From Myxococcales bacterium (GTDB lineage: Bacteria; Myxococcota_A; Polyangia; Haliangiales; Haliangiaceae), in the NCBI GenBank assembly GCA_011526095.1, contig WYBA01000446.1:1-45571 (forward strand): a stretch of 45,571 nt of DNA, written 5' to 3'. The notes under the pieces were generated by a model. The model did no database searches, had not been told where the DNA came from, and saw nothing but the letters and a program-made list of their open reading frames with translations. Numbering within the stretch: the stretch's first letter is position 1; each line of letters opens with the position of its first letter. A program made the translations under genes and the position numbers. Shown in pieces: positions 15,576-23,260 of this stretch.

Positions 15576-15983
15576 CTACGCGGAGACCAGCGCCACCGTG
15601 ATCCAGGTCAGGCCGACGACGAGGCTGATCGCGCTGATGGCGCCGAGGAGTGCGAGAAGCCGCTGGGCGATGGAGCCGCCGTACTCGAACGCATTCACGC
15701 CGACGCCCCGCGCCAGGTACGGCACCGGGTTGAGCCAGCCTGCGATCGCGATCAGGATCGCGGGGAGTGCCGCAACGTCGAGTCGGAGGCGCTCGAGTCC
15801 ATACCCTACGGCGACCTGGACAAGACCCAGCACGATCCAGTCGACGTGCGCGGCCACGAGATCACGTGCGCCGTTCCGCCGGCCCGCGAGATGGAGGCGG
15901 TAGAGAAGCCAGACTCCGAACCACGCCGAGAATGTGATCTGGACGAGCGCGTTCGAGACCAGCAGCCGCGCGGGGTCGATCAC
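15576..15983 (-). CDS. Small four-helix membrane protein
   Basis: 135 residues, GTG start at 15983 overlapping the stop of the upstream hydroxylase gene (GTGA), so it is the second gene of a two-gene minus-strand operon. Four hydrophobic stretches are visible at about 8-28, 44-64, 70-87 and 108-132, with polar residues HLAGRRNGARDLVAAHVDW between the first two. The layout is loosely like small HabA-type mutase relatives, but I would not name it. Coupling to a membrane di-iron hydroxylase suggests a shared role in lipid or small-molecule modification; this is inference. Confidence 0.65.
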   Translation of the reverse strand: MIDPARLLVSNALVQITFSAWFGVWLLYRLHLAGRRNGARDLVAAHVDWIVLGLVQVAVGYGLERLRLDVAALPAILIAIAGWLNPVPYLARGVGVNAFEYGGSIAQRLLALLGAISAISLVVGLTWITVALVSA

Positions 15984-16834
15984 GGAGCGGACCTCCGGGT
16001 GAACGGCCAGGCGACCTGACCGACGTATGTGGTGGGCAGGTCTGGCTCGTCGTCCATGCCGACGTCCGGCGGCGCGTCACCACGCCATGGCAACGCCGTG
16101 CCAAAGAGCTGGTCCCAGATCGAGAAGACGGCGGCGTAGTTGCCCTGGACGTCCTGCCAGCGACGCTGGTGGTGCCAGCGATGGAGCTCGGCAACCGAGA
16201 AGAGACGACGGAACGGCCCGAGTCTGTAGTCGATGTTCGCGTGCTGGAGAAGGAGATGGAGCGTGACGATCGCGATCGCGGTTCCATATGCGGCGGATGG
16301 AGCGCCGACCACGAACAGGACGAGCAACCCTGGCGTGCCTTCGACGAGCTCGTGCACGAGGTGGCGCCGCTGACCGTTCGCCCAGTAGACGCGGCGCGAC
16401 GAATGATGGATCGCGTGGAGGCGCCAGAGCCAGCCGAGGCCATGGCTCGCGCGATGGATGGCGTAGAGGCCGAGGTCGACCACGGCCAGCGCGAGCAGCG
16501 CCTCGGCCCAGAACGGCCAGGCGTCGGGCCAGATGCCGACGCCCGCCCACGCGGGCCGAACCGATGCGAACGCCACGATGGACAGCTGGCTCACCACGAC
16601 GTTGCCGATCAGGTGCAGGATGTCGGTGCGCAGGTCGCCGGCGTCGAGGTTCCACGCCGCCGCGTAGGGTTGTAGACGCTCGAGCATGGCAACCATGGCC
16701 GCGGCGAGCACGAGGATCACCGGCGTGAGGGGCCAGTAGCTCGCTCCGGCGCCCCGGCCGACGACGAGCACGGCTGCGCCGCCGACGACGATGGCAGGGT
16801 AGGTCGCGTAACGAACGAGGGCGCGGCTGTTCAC
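15980..16834 (-). CDS. Fatty acid hydroxylase/sterol desaturase family protein
   Basis: 284 residues from the GTG at 16834 (MNSRALVRYATYP); the frame continues upstream but without protein-like sequence. Several membrane helices flank the His clusters expected of the di-iron hydroxylase superfamily: HRASH (in YAIHRASHGLGWLWR), HAIHHS immediately after, HANIDYR, and a final HRWHH (SVAELHRWHHQ). The order HX3-4H, HX2-3HH, HX2HH with intervening helices is the family signature. These enzymes hydroxylate or desaturate membrane lipids or carotenoids using di-iron and oxygen. Myxobacteria can make sterols and hydroxylated lipids, so either substrate is possible. It is coupled by a 4-bp overlap to the small membrane protein downstream. 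Confidence 0.87.
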   Translation of the reverse strand: MNSRALVRYATYPAIVVGGAAVLVVGRGAGASYWPLTPVILVLAAAMVAMLERLQPYAAAWNLDAGDLRTDILHLIGNVVVSQLSIVAFASVRPAWAGVGIWPDAWPFWAEALLALAVVDLGLYAIHRASHGLGWLWRLHAIHHSSRRVYWANGQRRHLVHELVEGTPGLLVLFVVGAPSAAYGTAIAIVTLHLLLQHANIDYRLGPFRRLFSVAELHRWHHQRRWQDVQGNYAAVFSIWDQLFGTALPWRGDAPPDVGMDDEPDLPTTYVGQVAWPFTRRSAP

Positions 16835-16924
16835 GCGATCGAGGATGCCCGCTGCCCCGGTGGTCCCGCTTGAACGTTCCGGCCGCCTTGGTCGTGGCCT
16901 CGATGGGGTAGGCTCGCGCCAGCG

Positions 16925-17128
16925 ATGGCCACTAACAACTATGAGACGAAGTTCGCCGGGTTCCTCCGGATGTGCGACGAGGCGAAGAACGGCAACCTCG
17001 ACGTCGTGATGATCCATCACCCGCAGGTGCTCGGGGACACCTACGCGGAGATGGTCGAGAGCTTGAACCGGCTCGCTGACGCGAATCTGTCGCTCACGAT
17101 CATCCCCCGGGCGGAGCGCGACAAGTAG
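16925..17128 (+). CDS. Small conserved hypothetical protein
   Basis: 67 residues: MATNNYETKFAGFLRMCDEA, then VVMIHHPQVLGDTYAEMVES and LTIIPRAERDK. It has a compact alpha/beta pattern (helix, strand with an HH pair, helix, strand) and good codon use, so it is probably a real protein. Family function is not known to me. It lies 6 bp before the AraC regulator, on the same strand, and 90 bp from the divergent hydroxylase gene, so these genes may share regulation. Confidence 0.65.
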   Translation: MATNNYETKFAGFLRMCDEAKNGNLDVVMIHHPQVLGDTYAEMVESLNRLADANLSLTIIPRAERDK

Positions 17129-17134
17129 GATCTC

Positions 17135-17932
17135 GTGTCAGTTCGAAAGGCGGCGCAGCCGAGGGTCCCCGCGTGGGGTGGCCGGCTCTTCCTAGACGCC
17201 GGCACGATCCTGTTCGTCGGGCCGGGCGGCGCCGCGGAGCCCCATGCCCACCACGCGGTGCAGCTGGTCTGGGCGCTCGATGGTGATGTCACGGTGACGT
17301 TCGACGCGCCGTTGCGACGCCGGGCGGCGCTGGTTCCGGCTGACCTGCCACATGCGCTGGATTCGACGGGCCGGCGGGTAGCCATCATGTATGTCGAGCC
17401 GCACGGCGCCCTCGGCCGCGCCCTCGATCGCCGCGCGCGCTCCAACCTCGGCGCGGAAGTCGTCGGAAGTCTCGAGCAGATCTCGTTTCCGGCGATCGAG
17501 CTCAGCGTGCCGGAGGCGGCCGCGTGGTGCGAACACGTGCTTGCGGCGCTCGGTGCGACAGAGCAGACGACACCCTTGTCGTCGGTCTCGCGCCGTGCCA
17601 TCGCGTACATCGAGGCGGCGATCGACGGCATGCCGCAGCTGGCCGAGGCCGCGCGTCGCGTCGGGATGTCCCCGTCGCGGCTCACGCACGTGTTCTCGCG
17701 CGAGGTGGGCATCCCGTTCCGGCGTTTCGTCTTGTGGACGCGAATCAAGCGAGCGGTCGCGGCGACACAAGCCGGCGATGACCTCACCCAGGCCGCGGTC
17801 GCGGCGGGCTTCGCCGACTCGGCCCACCTGAGCCGCACGTTCCGCGCGATGTTCGGACTCAGCCCGTCGCTGGTGCTGCCGCTGGCGGAGCTCATCGGGA
17901 GTCTATGGACGGACCCGCACGACGCGCAATGA
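17135..17932 (+). CDS. AraC-family transcriptional regulator
   Basis: 265 residues from the GTG at 17135. The N-terminal 110 residues look like a cupin-type sensor (PHAHHAVQLVWALDGDVTV, then ALVPADLPHAL). The C-terminal half has the two AraC helix-turn-helix units (about 155-250): MPQLAEAARRVGMSPSRLTH, FSREVGIPFRRFVLWTRIKRA, then LTQAAVAAGFADSAHLSRTF and FRAMFGLSP. The second unit carries the family's most conserved block. Likely a ligand-responsive activator of neighbouring genes; candidate targets are the divergent hydroxylase operon or the membrane-protein gene downstream. Confidence 0.9.
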   Translation: MSVRKAAQPRVPAWGGRLFLDAGTILFVGPGGAAEPHAHHAVQLVWALDGDVTVTFDAPLRRRAALVPADLPHALDSTGRRVAIMYVEPHGALGRALDRRARSNLGAEVVGSLEQISFPAIELSVPEAAAWCEHVLAALGATEQTTPLSSVSRRAIAYIEAAIDGMPQLAEAARRVGMSPSRLTHVFSREVGIPFRRFVLWTRIKRAVAATQAGDDLTQAAVAAGFADSAHLSRTFRAMFGLSPSLVLPLAELIGSLWTDPHDAQ

Positions 17933-17993
17933 TGCGGCTCGTAGCAGCCGCTTCATTCAAGCCTCGACCGTGCGCGCGGTGCAGCATGGCAGC

Positions 17994-18758
17994 ATGACCA
18001 TCGCATCGGTCCGGAACTGCACAGCCGCGGTGCTCGTGATTCTCGGCGGCCTCGGCGCGCACGGCACCTCGTACGCGGGGCCGGACGACGAAGCCGATAC
18101 CGCGCCCGGGCTCGGGCTCGATTCGGAGACGGTGCACCAGATCTACGGCGCGGCGATCCTCGCCACGTCGACCGCATTGCTCGTCGAGGACGCGGATGGC
18201 TTCACGCTATCCGAGCTCCGGTACGCACCGCCGGGGCTCACGATGGTGACCGGCGGACTCCTGATGATCGACCCGCTGCTCCACGGCTCCGCGGCACCAT
18301 CGAGCTACGGGGCCGAAACGCGGCAGCACTTGCTGCTCGGTGGGGCCTTGCTCGCCGCCGGCTCGGTCGACCTCGCGCACGAAGCCGAGTGGCTCGATCA
18401 CTGGTCGTGGGGGCTCGTGCTGCCGGCAGGGCTCCTCGCGGGGAGCGCGAGCTTCCTCTTCCATTCGCAGCACGGCGACCCCGCTCAGCATGATCTCCTC
18501 ACGGTGCAGCACCGGTTGCTCGGTGCAACCCTGGCGGTCGCAGCTGTGACGAAGGGCCTCGCGGCGGTTCCGGCGGAGGATGGCGACGAGCCGCGATGGC
18601 CAGAGATGCAGACCGCGTGGATCGTGGCTGCTGGGCTCGCCGGCATCCAGTTGCTCCTCTACTCGGAGGGCACCGCATCCGACAAGGGAGGCCACGAAGG
18701 GCACGCGATCGAGGTCGGCTTCACCGGGCGTGGGCTGGCCGTCACCGGCGCGTTCTGA
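17994..18758 (+). CDS. Exported/integral membrane protein of unknown function
   Basis: 254 residues from the ATG at 17994; an upstream in-frame GTG (17970) would add eight residues without improving the signal peptide. The N-terminus TAAVLVILGGLGAHGTSYAG is a typical cleavable signal. After it come about five hydrophobic segments separated by short polar loops containing His and Asp/Glu (LVEDADGF, HEAEWLDHW, HSQHGDPAQHDLL). The hydrophobic loops with acidic/His pairs could bind metal, but no named family is recognised. It stands alone between the AraC gene and a decayed transporter. Confidence 0.6.
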   Translation: MTIASVRNCTAAVLVILGGLGAHGTSYAGPDDEADTAPGLGLDSETVHQIYGAAILATSTALLVEDADGFTLSELRYAPPGLTMVTGGLLMIDPLLHGSAAPSSYGAETRQHLLLGGALLAAGSVDLAHEAEWLDHWSWGLVLPAGLLAGSASFLFHSQHGDPAQHDLLTVQHRLLGATLAVAAVTKGLAAVPAEDGDEPRWPEMQTAWIVAAGLAGIQLLLYSEGTASDKGGHEGHAIEVGFTGRGLAVTGAF

Positions 18759-18775
18759 CACGACGACGGTCGGCC

Positions 18776-18979
18776 GGTGCGCGTGCCGGTGACGTGACGT
18801 TCGGTGACGTGGAGCCATATTCCGATCGCGAAGAGGGCAGCGGCGGCGGGCTCCAGGGGCGTCCGCCCGATCGCCGATCGCGAACGCAAGCGCGGCGCTG
18901 ACGAAGGGCGCGACGGCGAACAGTGGGCCCGTGCGGCCGGCGCCGATGCGGCGTTGGGCGAGGAGGTAGAGACGAACCC
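18776..18979 (-). pseudogene. Remnant of an EamA/DMT-family transporter
   Basis: Two adjacent minus-strand frames together spell the end of an EamA permease. Frame one (18979 to about 18868) reads VRLYLLAQRRIGAGRTGPLF, AVAPFVSAALAFAIGDR. Frame two (about 18874 to 18776) reads TPLEPAAAALFAIGIWLHV, TERHVTGTRT. The order (helix with RTG, APF helix, last helix, then a WLHVTERH tail that in intact relatives runs on into His residues) is that of the family. A 1-nt shift near 18870 and the loss of everything upstream show it is broken. It fills most of the 319-bp gene-free gap between the membrane protein and merR. Confidence 0.5.
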
Positions 18980-19040
18980 GGTCGCATGGACCTGGACGCG
19001 GCTGCAGGATCACGGGCTTCGCAGATCATCACAAAGTCCC

Positions 19041-19070
19041 TTGAATCTGGAGTGAGGTCCAGGTTCATGG
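19041..19070 (+). promoter_or_regulatory. MerR-type operator/promoter of the mercury operon
   Basis: A -35-like TTGAAT (19041-19046) is followed by the dyad CTGGA-GTGAGG-TCCAG (19047-19062) and then a -10-like CATGGT. The dyad sits inside an overlong spacer of about 19-20 bp, the hallmark of promoters that MerR-family activators untwist. It ends only a few bases before the merR ATG at 19078, so merR and the downstream mer genes appear to be one transcript under autoregulation. Confidence 0.65.
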
Positions 19071-19077
19071 TTGGTTC

Positions 19078-19533
19078 ATGAACCCCGCTGTCACCACACC
19101 GCTCAAGATTGGCGACGTCGCTCGCCTCGCCGAGCTGTCGGTCGACGCGGTCCGGTTCTACGAGCGCGAGGGGCTGCTCGGCCGGGTCCGCCGCACACCG
19201 GCCGGGCAACGCCAGTACGACGGCGAGGCGGTGCGCCGGCTCGCGTTCGTCCGCCGCGCGGCCGGGCTCGGCTTCTCGCTCGCCGAGGTAAAGGCGCTGC
19301 TCACCTTGCGCGTCTCGGCGCGAACGCCGTGCGACCGGGTCCGCGAGCGAGCCCTCGGCAAGGTCGCCGACATCGACCAGCGCATCGCGGAGCTCCAGGC
19401 GATGCGCGACGCGCTGGAGCGACTCGCAAAGAACTGCTCCGACGACCATCCGACCGGCAGCTGTCCGTTCCTCGACGAGCTCGCACGCCCCCTCGATGCA
19501 CCGGGCGCGGCGGTCCAGGCCCGCTGTGACTGA
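19078..19533 (+). CDS. merR: MerR-family Hg(II)/Pb(II)-type regulator
   Basis: 151 residues. The N-terminal winged helix reads KIGDVARLAELSVDAVRFYE, then GQRQYDGEAVRRLAF. The dimerisation helix follows, with metal ligands Cys85, Cys120 and Cys129. Their spacing (35 and 9 residues) is exactly that of Cys82/117/126 in Tn501 MerR, so the trigonal soft-metal site is complete. PbrR proteins share this spacing, so lead cannot be excluded from this gene alone; the neighbouring merA makes mercury the natural ligand. MerR binds the dyad just upstream and activates on metal binding. The fusion transporter follows after 13 bp. Confidence 0.88.
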   Translation: MNPAVTTPLKIGDVARLAELSVDAVRFYEREGLLGRVRRTPAGQRQYDGEAVRRLAFVRRAAGLGFSLAEVKALLTLRVSARTPCDRVRERALGKVADIDQRIAELQAMRDALERLAKNCSDDHPTGSCPFLDELARPLDAPGAAVQARCD

Positions 19534-19546
19534 AAGGCGTACCGCA

Positions 19547-20416
19547 ATGAAGATCCAGCTCCTCTACTTCGACGGCTGTCCGAATCTCGCGCCTGCCCGC
19601 GACGCGCTCCGCGACGCGCTCGCCGCCGAGAAGCTCGACGTTCGCGTTGACGAGATTGACGTCGAGGCGCCCGACGCCCCCGAATGGGCGCGTGGCTGGG
19701 GATCGCCGACGATCCTCGTCGACGGCAAGGACCTGACCGGGGCGACCCGCTCGACCGGCGCGGCCTGCCGGATCTACAAGGGTGGTGGGCCGTCGGTCGC
19801 CGAGATCCGCGCCCACCTAGCCGAAGCGCGAGGCGCCCCGCCGGCGTCGCGCGGTCGTGTCGCGTTGCCGATGCTCGGGGCGATGACCGCCGCGCTCGCG
19901 GCCTCGGCCTGCTGTGTGGTGCCTGCGGTCCTTGCGCTCGTCGGGCTCTCGGGTGCCGGCTTCGGCGCCGCCCTTGCGCCGTACCGCATCTACTTCCTGC
20001 TCGCCACCGGGGTCGCGCTCGGCGCGGGCTTCTGGCTGGTGTATCGGAGGGAAAAGGACGCGTGCGGCTGCGAGGTGCCTCGGACACGACGCATGGCGCG
20101 CGTCGCGCTGTGGATCACGGCAGCGATCGCCGTGGCGCTGGCCGCCTATCCCCTCCTCGGCGACGGAACGGCGAAGGCCGGTTCGGAGGAGGCGGCCGCA
20201 ACGGCGACGCTGCGGCTGAAGGTGACCGGCATGGACTGTCCGGAGTGCACCAGCACGATCGCCAACCGCATCAAGAAGGTTCCCGGCGTGGTGTCCGCGT
20301 CGGTCGACTTCGAGAGCGGCATCGCCGTCGTTCGGTACGACGGGCGCGACGGGATGGAGGCGGCCGCGATCGCCGCCGTGGAGGACGCGGGCTTCACCGC
20401 GACGGCGGCGCCATGA
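19547..20416 (+). CDS. Thioredoxin-fold/MerT/MerP triple-domain mercury transporter
   Basis: 289 residues, ATG at 19547 with GAAAGG upstream. Residues 1-95 form a thioredoxin-like domain (LLYFDGCPNLAPARDALRD) with a single Cys11 rather than CxxC. Residues 103-205 are MerT-like: first helix with the vicinal Cys122-Cys123 (ASACCVVPAVLALVGLSGAG), two more helices, and a cytoplasmic Cys173-Gly-Cys175. Residues 221-289 form an HMA/MerP domain with GMDCPEC (Cys231, Cys234) following the third helix, so it would face the periplasm. MerP passes Hg(II) to the vicinal pair, then to cytoplasmic cysteines and MerA. Having all stages plus a thioredoxin-fold domain in one chain is unusual. It overlaps the next gene by 4 bp (ATGA). 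Confidence 0.85.
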   Translation: MKIQLLYFDGCPNLAPARDALRDALAAEKLDVRVDEIDVEAPDAPEWARGWGSPTILVDGKDLTGATRSTGAACRIYKGGGPSVAEIRAHLAEARGAPPASRGRVALPMLGAMTAALAASACCVVPAVLALVGLSGAGFGAALAPYRIYFLLATGVALGAGFWLVYRREKDACGCEVPRTRRMARVALWITAAIAVALAAYPLLGDGTAKAGSEEAAATATLRLKVTGMDCPECTSTIANRIKKVPGVVSASVDFESGIAVVRYDGRDGMEAAAIAAVEDAGFTATAAP

Positions 20417-20775
20417 GCTGCTGCGATCGCGACGGCGCGACGAAGGACCTCGTGCGCAGCCGCGCTGCCTGGCTCCTCTGGTGCGCCCCTGTCGTGCTGG
20501 TCCTGGTCGGCGCTCTTTTTCCGAGTGTCCGCGCCGCTCTCTGGATCCCGGCGTTGAGTGTCATGGGTGCCGCGTGCCTCTACAACGCGCGCCGCTGCGG
20601 CCGCCTCCACTGCCACATCACCGGCCCGCTCTTCCTCGGCGGGGCGGTCGCGACCGCGGTCGACGCCGCCGGCATCATCACCATCGGGTGGGCCTGGATC
20701 CTGATCGCGCTCGTCGCGGGCACGGCGCTCGGCTACGGGTTCGAACGCGTTCGCGGGCCCTATGTTGCTACGTAA
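20413..20775 (+). CDS. Mercury-operon-associated Cys-containing membrane protein
   Basis: 120 residues; the ATG overlaps the stop of the fusion transporter. The start MSCC gives a cytoplasmic-side Cys3-Cys4 pair. Three or four hydrophobic helices follow (about 18-38, 43-57, 70-88 and 90-108). A conserved-looking block YNARRCGRLHCHITGP (Cys62, Cys67) is known from small membrane proteins next to merA in diverse mer operons. A role as accessory Hg(II) carrier or metal relay is likely from the cysteines and position, but unproven. The next gene follows after 10 bp. Confidence 0.7.
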   Translation: MSCCDRDGATKDLVRSRAAWLLWCAPVVLVLVGALFPSVRAALWIPALSVMGAACLYNARRCGRLHCHITGPLFLGGAVATAVDAAGIITIGWAWILIALVAGTALGYGFERVRGPYVAT

Positions 20776-20785
20776 GGAGACCTCC

Positions 20786-21148
20786 ATGCTTCGCACCCTT
20801 CGGTCGATCGCGCTCGCGCTCGCGCTCGCTCTCGGCATTCTCACCGCCTGTCCGTGCCAGTGTGGTAGCGGCGGAGCGGCATCTGCGAACCCCGGCGAGT
20901 CGGAGCCGGCGCCGAAAGCACGGACGGCCACCTTCGCGGTCAAGCAGGTCTCCTGCCACGGCTGCGCTGAGAAGATCACGAAGCAGTTGGCGACGATCGC
21001 TGGCGTCGACCAGGTCGCCGTCGACTTGAAGGCCGCCCGCGTCAAGGTGGCCTTCGATGCGGGCAAGACGGACGCGGAGACGATCCGGACGGCGATCGAG
21101 AAGCTCGGCTTCCCGGCGCGTCTCGTCGAGGAGACTCCCGCGCACTGA
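20786..21148 (+). CDS. MerP-like HMA lipoprotein
   Basis: 120 residues from the ATG at 20786, with AAGGAG as ribosome binding site. The signal peptide ends in lipobox LTAC (Cys22), followed by an extra Cys pair (Cys24, Cys26), then an Ala/Pro-rich tether. The HMA domain covers about 47-115, with VSCHGC (Cys57, Cys60) in place of the usual GMTCxxC. It is a membrane-tethered periplasmic mercury (or soft-metal) binding protein, redundant with the HMA domain of the fusion transporter. The merA gene starts 23 bp downstream. Confidence 0.82.
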   Translation: MLRTLRSIALALALALGILTACPCQCGSGGAASANPGESEPAPKARTATFAVKQVSCHGCAEKITKQLATIAGVDQVAVDLKAARVKVAFDAGKTDAETIRTAIEKLGFPARLVEETPAH

Positions 21149-21171
21149 TCCCATCACCCCATGAGGCCACC

Positions 21172-22593
21172 ATGCGAAATGATCTCGTGATCCTGGGCTC
21201 AGGCTCGACTGCGTTCGCCGCGGCGCTGCGTGCCCGCGAGCTCGGCAAGTCCGCCGTGATGACCGAGTCGAGGGTCGTCGGCGGGACGTGCGTCAACCGC
21301 GGGTGTCTACCCTCGAAGAACCTGATCGAGGCAGCGAAGCTGGTGCACGACGCGCGGCAACCACGCTATCCAGGGTTGTCCCCAGCGACGATCGAGGTCG
21401 ACTTCGCCGCGCTCGTCGCGCAGAAGGACGACCTCGTCGCCGAGTATCGCCGCACCCGATACGAGGCCCTGCTCGGCGAAGGGATCTCCGTCGAGCGCGG
21501 CCGCGCCCGGTTTCTCGACGCCCACACCATCGAGGTCGACGGCAAACGGCTGACGGGCGAGGCGATCCTGATCGCGACGGGTGCCCGTCCGGTCGTTCCA
21601 GCGATCGCTGGACTCGACCGGGTCGAGTACCTGACGAGCGATCTGCTGTCGAGTGGAGAGGTCGAGGAGCTGCGCGAGTTGCCTCGCACGTTGCTGGTCG
21701 TCGGCGCCGGGTACATCGCGCTCGAGCTCGGGCAGATGTTCGCGCGTCTCGGCGTCGAGGTGACGCTCCTCGAGCGTGGCGACGAGTTGCTCGCCCACGG
21801 TTACGAGCCCGAGGTTGGTCCTGCGTTGCGACGCCTCCTAGCGGCCGAGGGCGTTCGGGTGCTGACGAGGGCGATCGTTCGAAGCGTCGCGACCCGTGGT
21901 CCGCAGACCGTCGCGATGGTCGAGGTCGCCGGCGAGGTGACCGAGTTGAACGCAGAGCGGCTGCTGGTCGCGACCGGCCGACGTCCCAACACTGACGATA
22001 TCGCCGTTGAGCGCGCGGGCGTCACGCTCGATGAGCGCGGCGCGGTCGTGGTCGACGAGTATCTCCGTACCAGCGTCCCGCACATCTACGCCGCCGGGGA
22101 CGTCATCGGCGCCGGCCTGGGGAGTCAGATGGCAACGCCCGTCGGAAGCCACGACGGTGCGATTGTCGCGATGAACGCTCTGACCGACGCCGGGCAGCGC
22201 GTAGACCATCGCGTCATCCCGCGCGTCATCTTCACCGACCCTGCGGTCGCGACCGTGGGCAGGACGGAGCGCGTGGCGGTTGCCGACGGTCACCGCTGCT
22301 GGTGCCGAGCGGTGTCACTCTCCTTGGTTCCGCGTGCAGGGGCGACTCGGAGCCCGGACGGATTCGTCAAGATGGTTGCCGATGCCGACAGTCACGAGGT
22401 CCTGGGCGTCACGATGGTCGGAGCCAGCGCCCACGAGGTGATCCACGAGGCGGCGATGGGCTTGCGCTTCCGTGCCCGTCTCCACGACTTCATCGAGTTG
22501 CTGCACGTCTACCCGACGATGTCCGAGGCGTTGAAGATCGCCGCCATCTCGCGATTCAAGGACCCCGCGAAGCTCTCGTGCTGCGCGGAGTGA
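21172..22593 (+). CDS. merA: Mercuric reductase
   Basis: 473 residues, flavoprotein disulfide reductase. FAD-binding GSGSTAFAAALRA lies near the N-terminus; the redox pair is Cys40/Cys45 in GGTCVNRGCLPSKN. The NAD(P)H-binding motif VVGAGYIALELGQMF follows, then the second FAD motif YAAGDV. The C-terminal vicinal pair Cys470-Cys471 (KLSCCAE) takes Hg(II) for reduction to Hg(0). Both cysteine pairs are needed for MerA and are absent together from other family members, so the call is firm. The N-terminal HMA (NmerA) extension of many MerA proteins is missing; separate HMA domains upstream may serve instead. End of the mer operon. Confidence 0.95.
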   Translation: MRNDLVILGSGSTAFAAALRARELGKSAVMTESRVVGGTCVNRGCLPSKNLIEAAKLVHDARQPRYPGLSPATIEVDFAALVAQKDDLVAEYRRTRYEALLGEGISVERGRARFLDAHTIEVDGKRLTGEAILIATGARPVVPAIAGLDRVEYLTSDLLSSGEVEELRELPRTLLVVGAGYIALELGQMFARLGVEVTLLERGDELLAHGYEPEVGPALRRLLAAEGVRVLTRAIVRSVATRGPQTVAMVEVAGEVTELNAERLLVATGRRPNTDDIAVERAGVTLDERGAVVVDEYLRTSVPHIYAAGDVIGAGLGSQMATPVGSHDGAIVAMNALTDAGQRVDHRVIPRVIFTDPAVATVGRTERVAVADGHRCWCRAVSLSLVPRAGATRSPDGFVKMVADADSHEVLGVTMVGASAHEVIHEAAMGLRFRARLHDFIELLHVYPTMSEALKIAAISRFKDPAKLSCCAE

Positions 22594-22659
22594 CGAGCCC
22601 CATGCGGTCTGGGTGGGGGGCATGCGCCGCACGTGGGCGTATCGTGAGAGTAGGACGCG

Positions 22660-22857
22660 ATGCCATATCGAAGCCTGCAATCGCCCGAGGCGCTCCTTTT
22701 CGTGCCGCTCGTGCTGGGGTACGTGGGCATCGCGATCTGCATCGCGGTCATGGCGATCGCGCGGTGGACTGGCCGCGAGAGACCCGAACGGATGCCGACC
22801 GCGGTTGCGCGGGCCCGAGCCCGGCGCGTGCTTGACAGACGCCCCATGACCCCGTAA
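22660..22857 (+). CDS. Possible small single-span membrane protein
   Basis: 65 residues: MPYRSLQSPEALL, one hydrophobic helix of about 25 residues (LVLGYVGIAICIAVMAIARW) and a basic tail. The topology, hydrophobic then Arg-rich, is plausible for a small inner-membrane protein, and AGTAGGA precedes the ATG. No family recognised. It lies between merA and the first Czc group, 14 bp before the next gene. Confidence 0.35.
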   Translation: MPYRSLQSPEALLFVPLVLGYVGIAICIAVMAIARWTGRERPERMPTAVARARARRVLDRRPMTP

Positions 22858-22871
22858 CACATCGATTGCAC

Positions 22872-23192
22872 GTGCGCTTCCTCGTGGCCCTCGCGCTCCT
22901 GTTTGCGGTGACCCCCGGCATGACCGAGGTGGCCGAGAGCGTCGCGCACGCAGTGGGTCACGGAGACCTGCCGCACCACGAGGAGAGCGGCGATCCGCTC
23001 GGCTGCGACGAGCACACCTGCACGCCGCTGTTCCATGCCTGTGGATGTCACGCATCGATGTCGGCGCAGACCTCCGTCGCGACGGCACACCGACACCCGA
23101 AGCTCGACGGGACCAGGACGCTCGTCCTGACCGCATCCAGCGAGCCGGGGCGGGCGTGCGAGCCGCCCCCGCTGCGCCCTCCGATCGGCTGA
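22872..23192 (+). CDS. Small exported His/Cys-rich protein preceding czcC
   Basis: 106 residues from the GTG at 22872 (a TTG two codons upstream is possible). Signal peptide FLVALALLFAVTPG, then a His/Asp-rich stretch (ESVAHAVGHGDLPHHEESGD) and the block CDEHTCTPLFHACGCHAS with four Cys and two His. Proteins with this C-x-PxFHxCxCH block recur just ahead of CzcCBA-type efflux genes in several phyla. Likely a periplasmic metal-binding or sensing protein, although no partner is proven. Two stem-loops separate it from the TolC-family gene. Confidence 0.65.
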   Translation: MRFLVALALLFAVTPGMTEVAESVAHAVGHGDLPHHEESGDPLGCDEHTCTPLFHACGCHASMSAQTSVATAHRHPKLDGTRTLVLTASSEPGRACEPPPLRPPIG

Positions 23193-23206
23193 TCGACGCG
23201 GATCCT

Positions 23207-23229
23207 GCGCTGCCCCCGGAGGGCAGCGC
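23207..23229 (+). other. Stem-loop 1 in the czc leader
   Basis: Perfect 9-bp stem GCGCTGCCC/GGGCAGCGC with the 5-nt loop CCGGA, starting 15 nt after the preceding stop. No U-tract follows. It may stop or attenuate transcription between the small exported protein and the RND genes, or protect the RNA end. Confidence 0.5.
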
Positions 23230-23235
23230 GCTGGG

Positions 23236-23260
23236 CAGACGTGCGCTCGCGCGACGTCTG
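23236..23260 (+). other. Stem-loop 2 in the czc leader
   Basis: CAGACGT/ACGTCTG, 7 bp, extended inward by GCGC pairing with GCGC across a single bulged G, closing on a very short loop. It starts 7 nt after stem-loop 1 and ends 37 nt before the TolC-family ATG, so the two form a tandem structured leader. Confidence 0.4.

Noticed and set aside
20413..20775. Calling the 120-aa membrane protein MerC or MerF
   Set aside because: Helix layout and the RRCGRLHC block do not fit MerC or MerF as I know them, so it is left unnamed.
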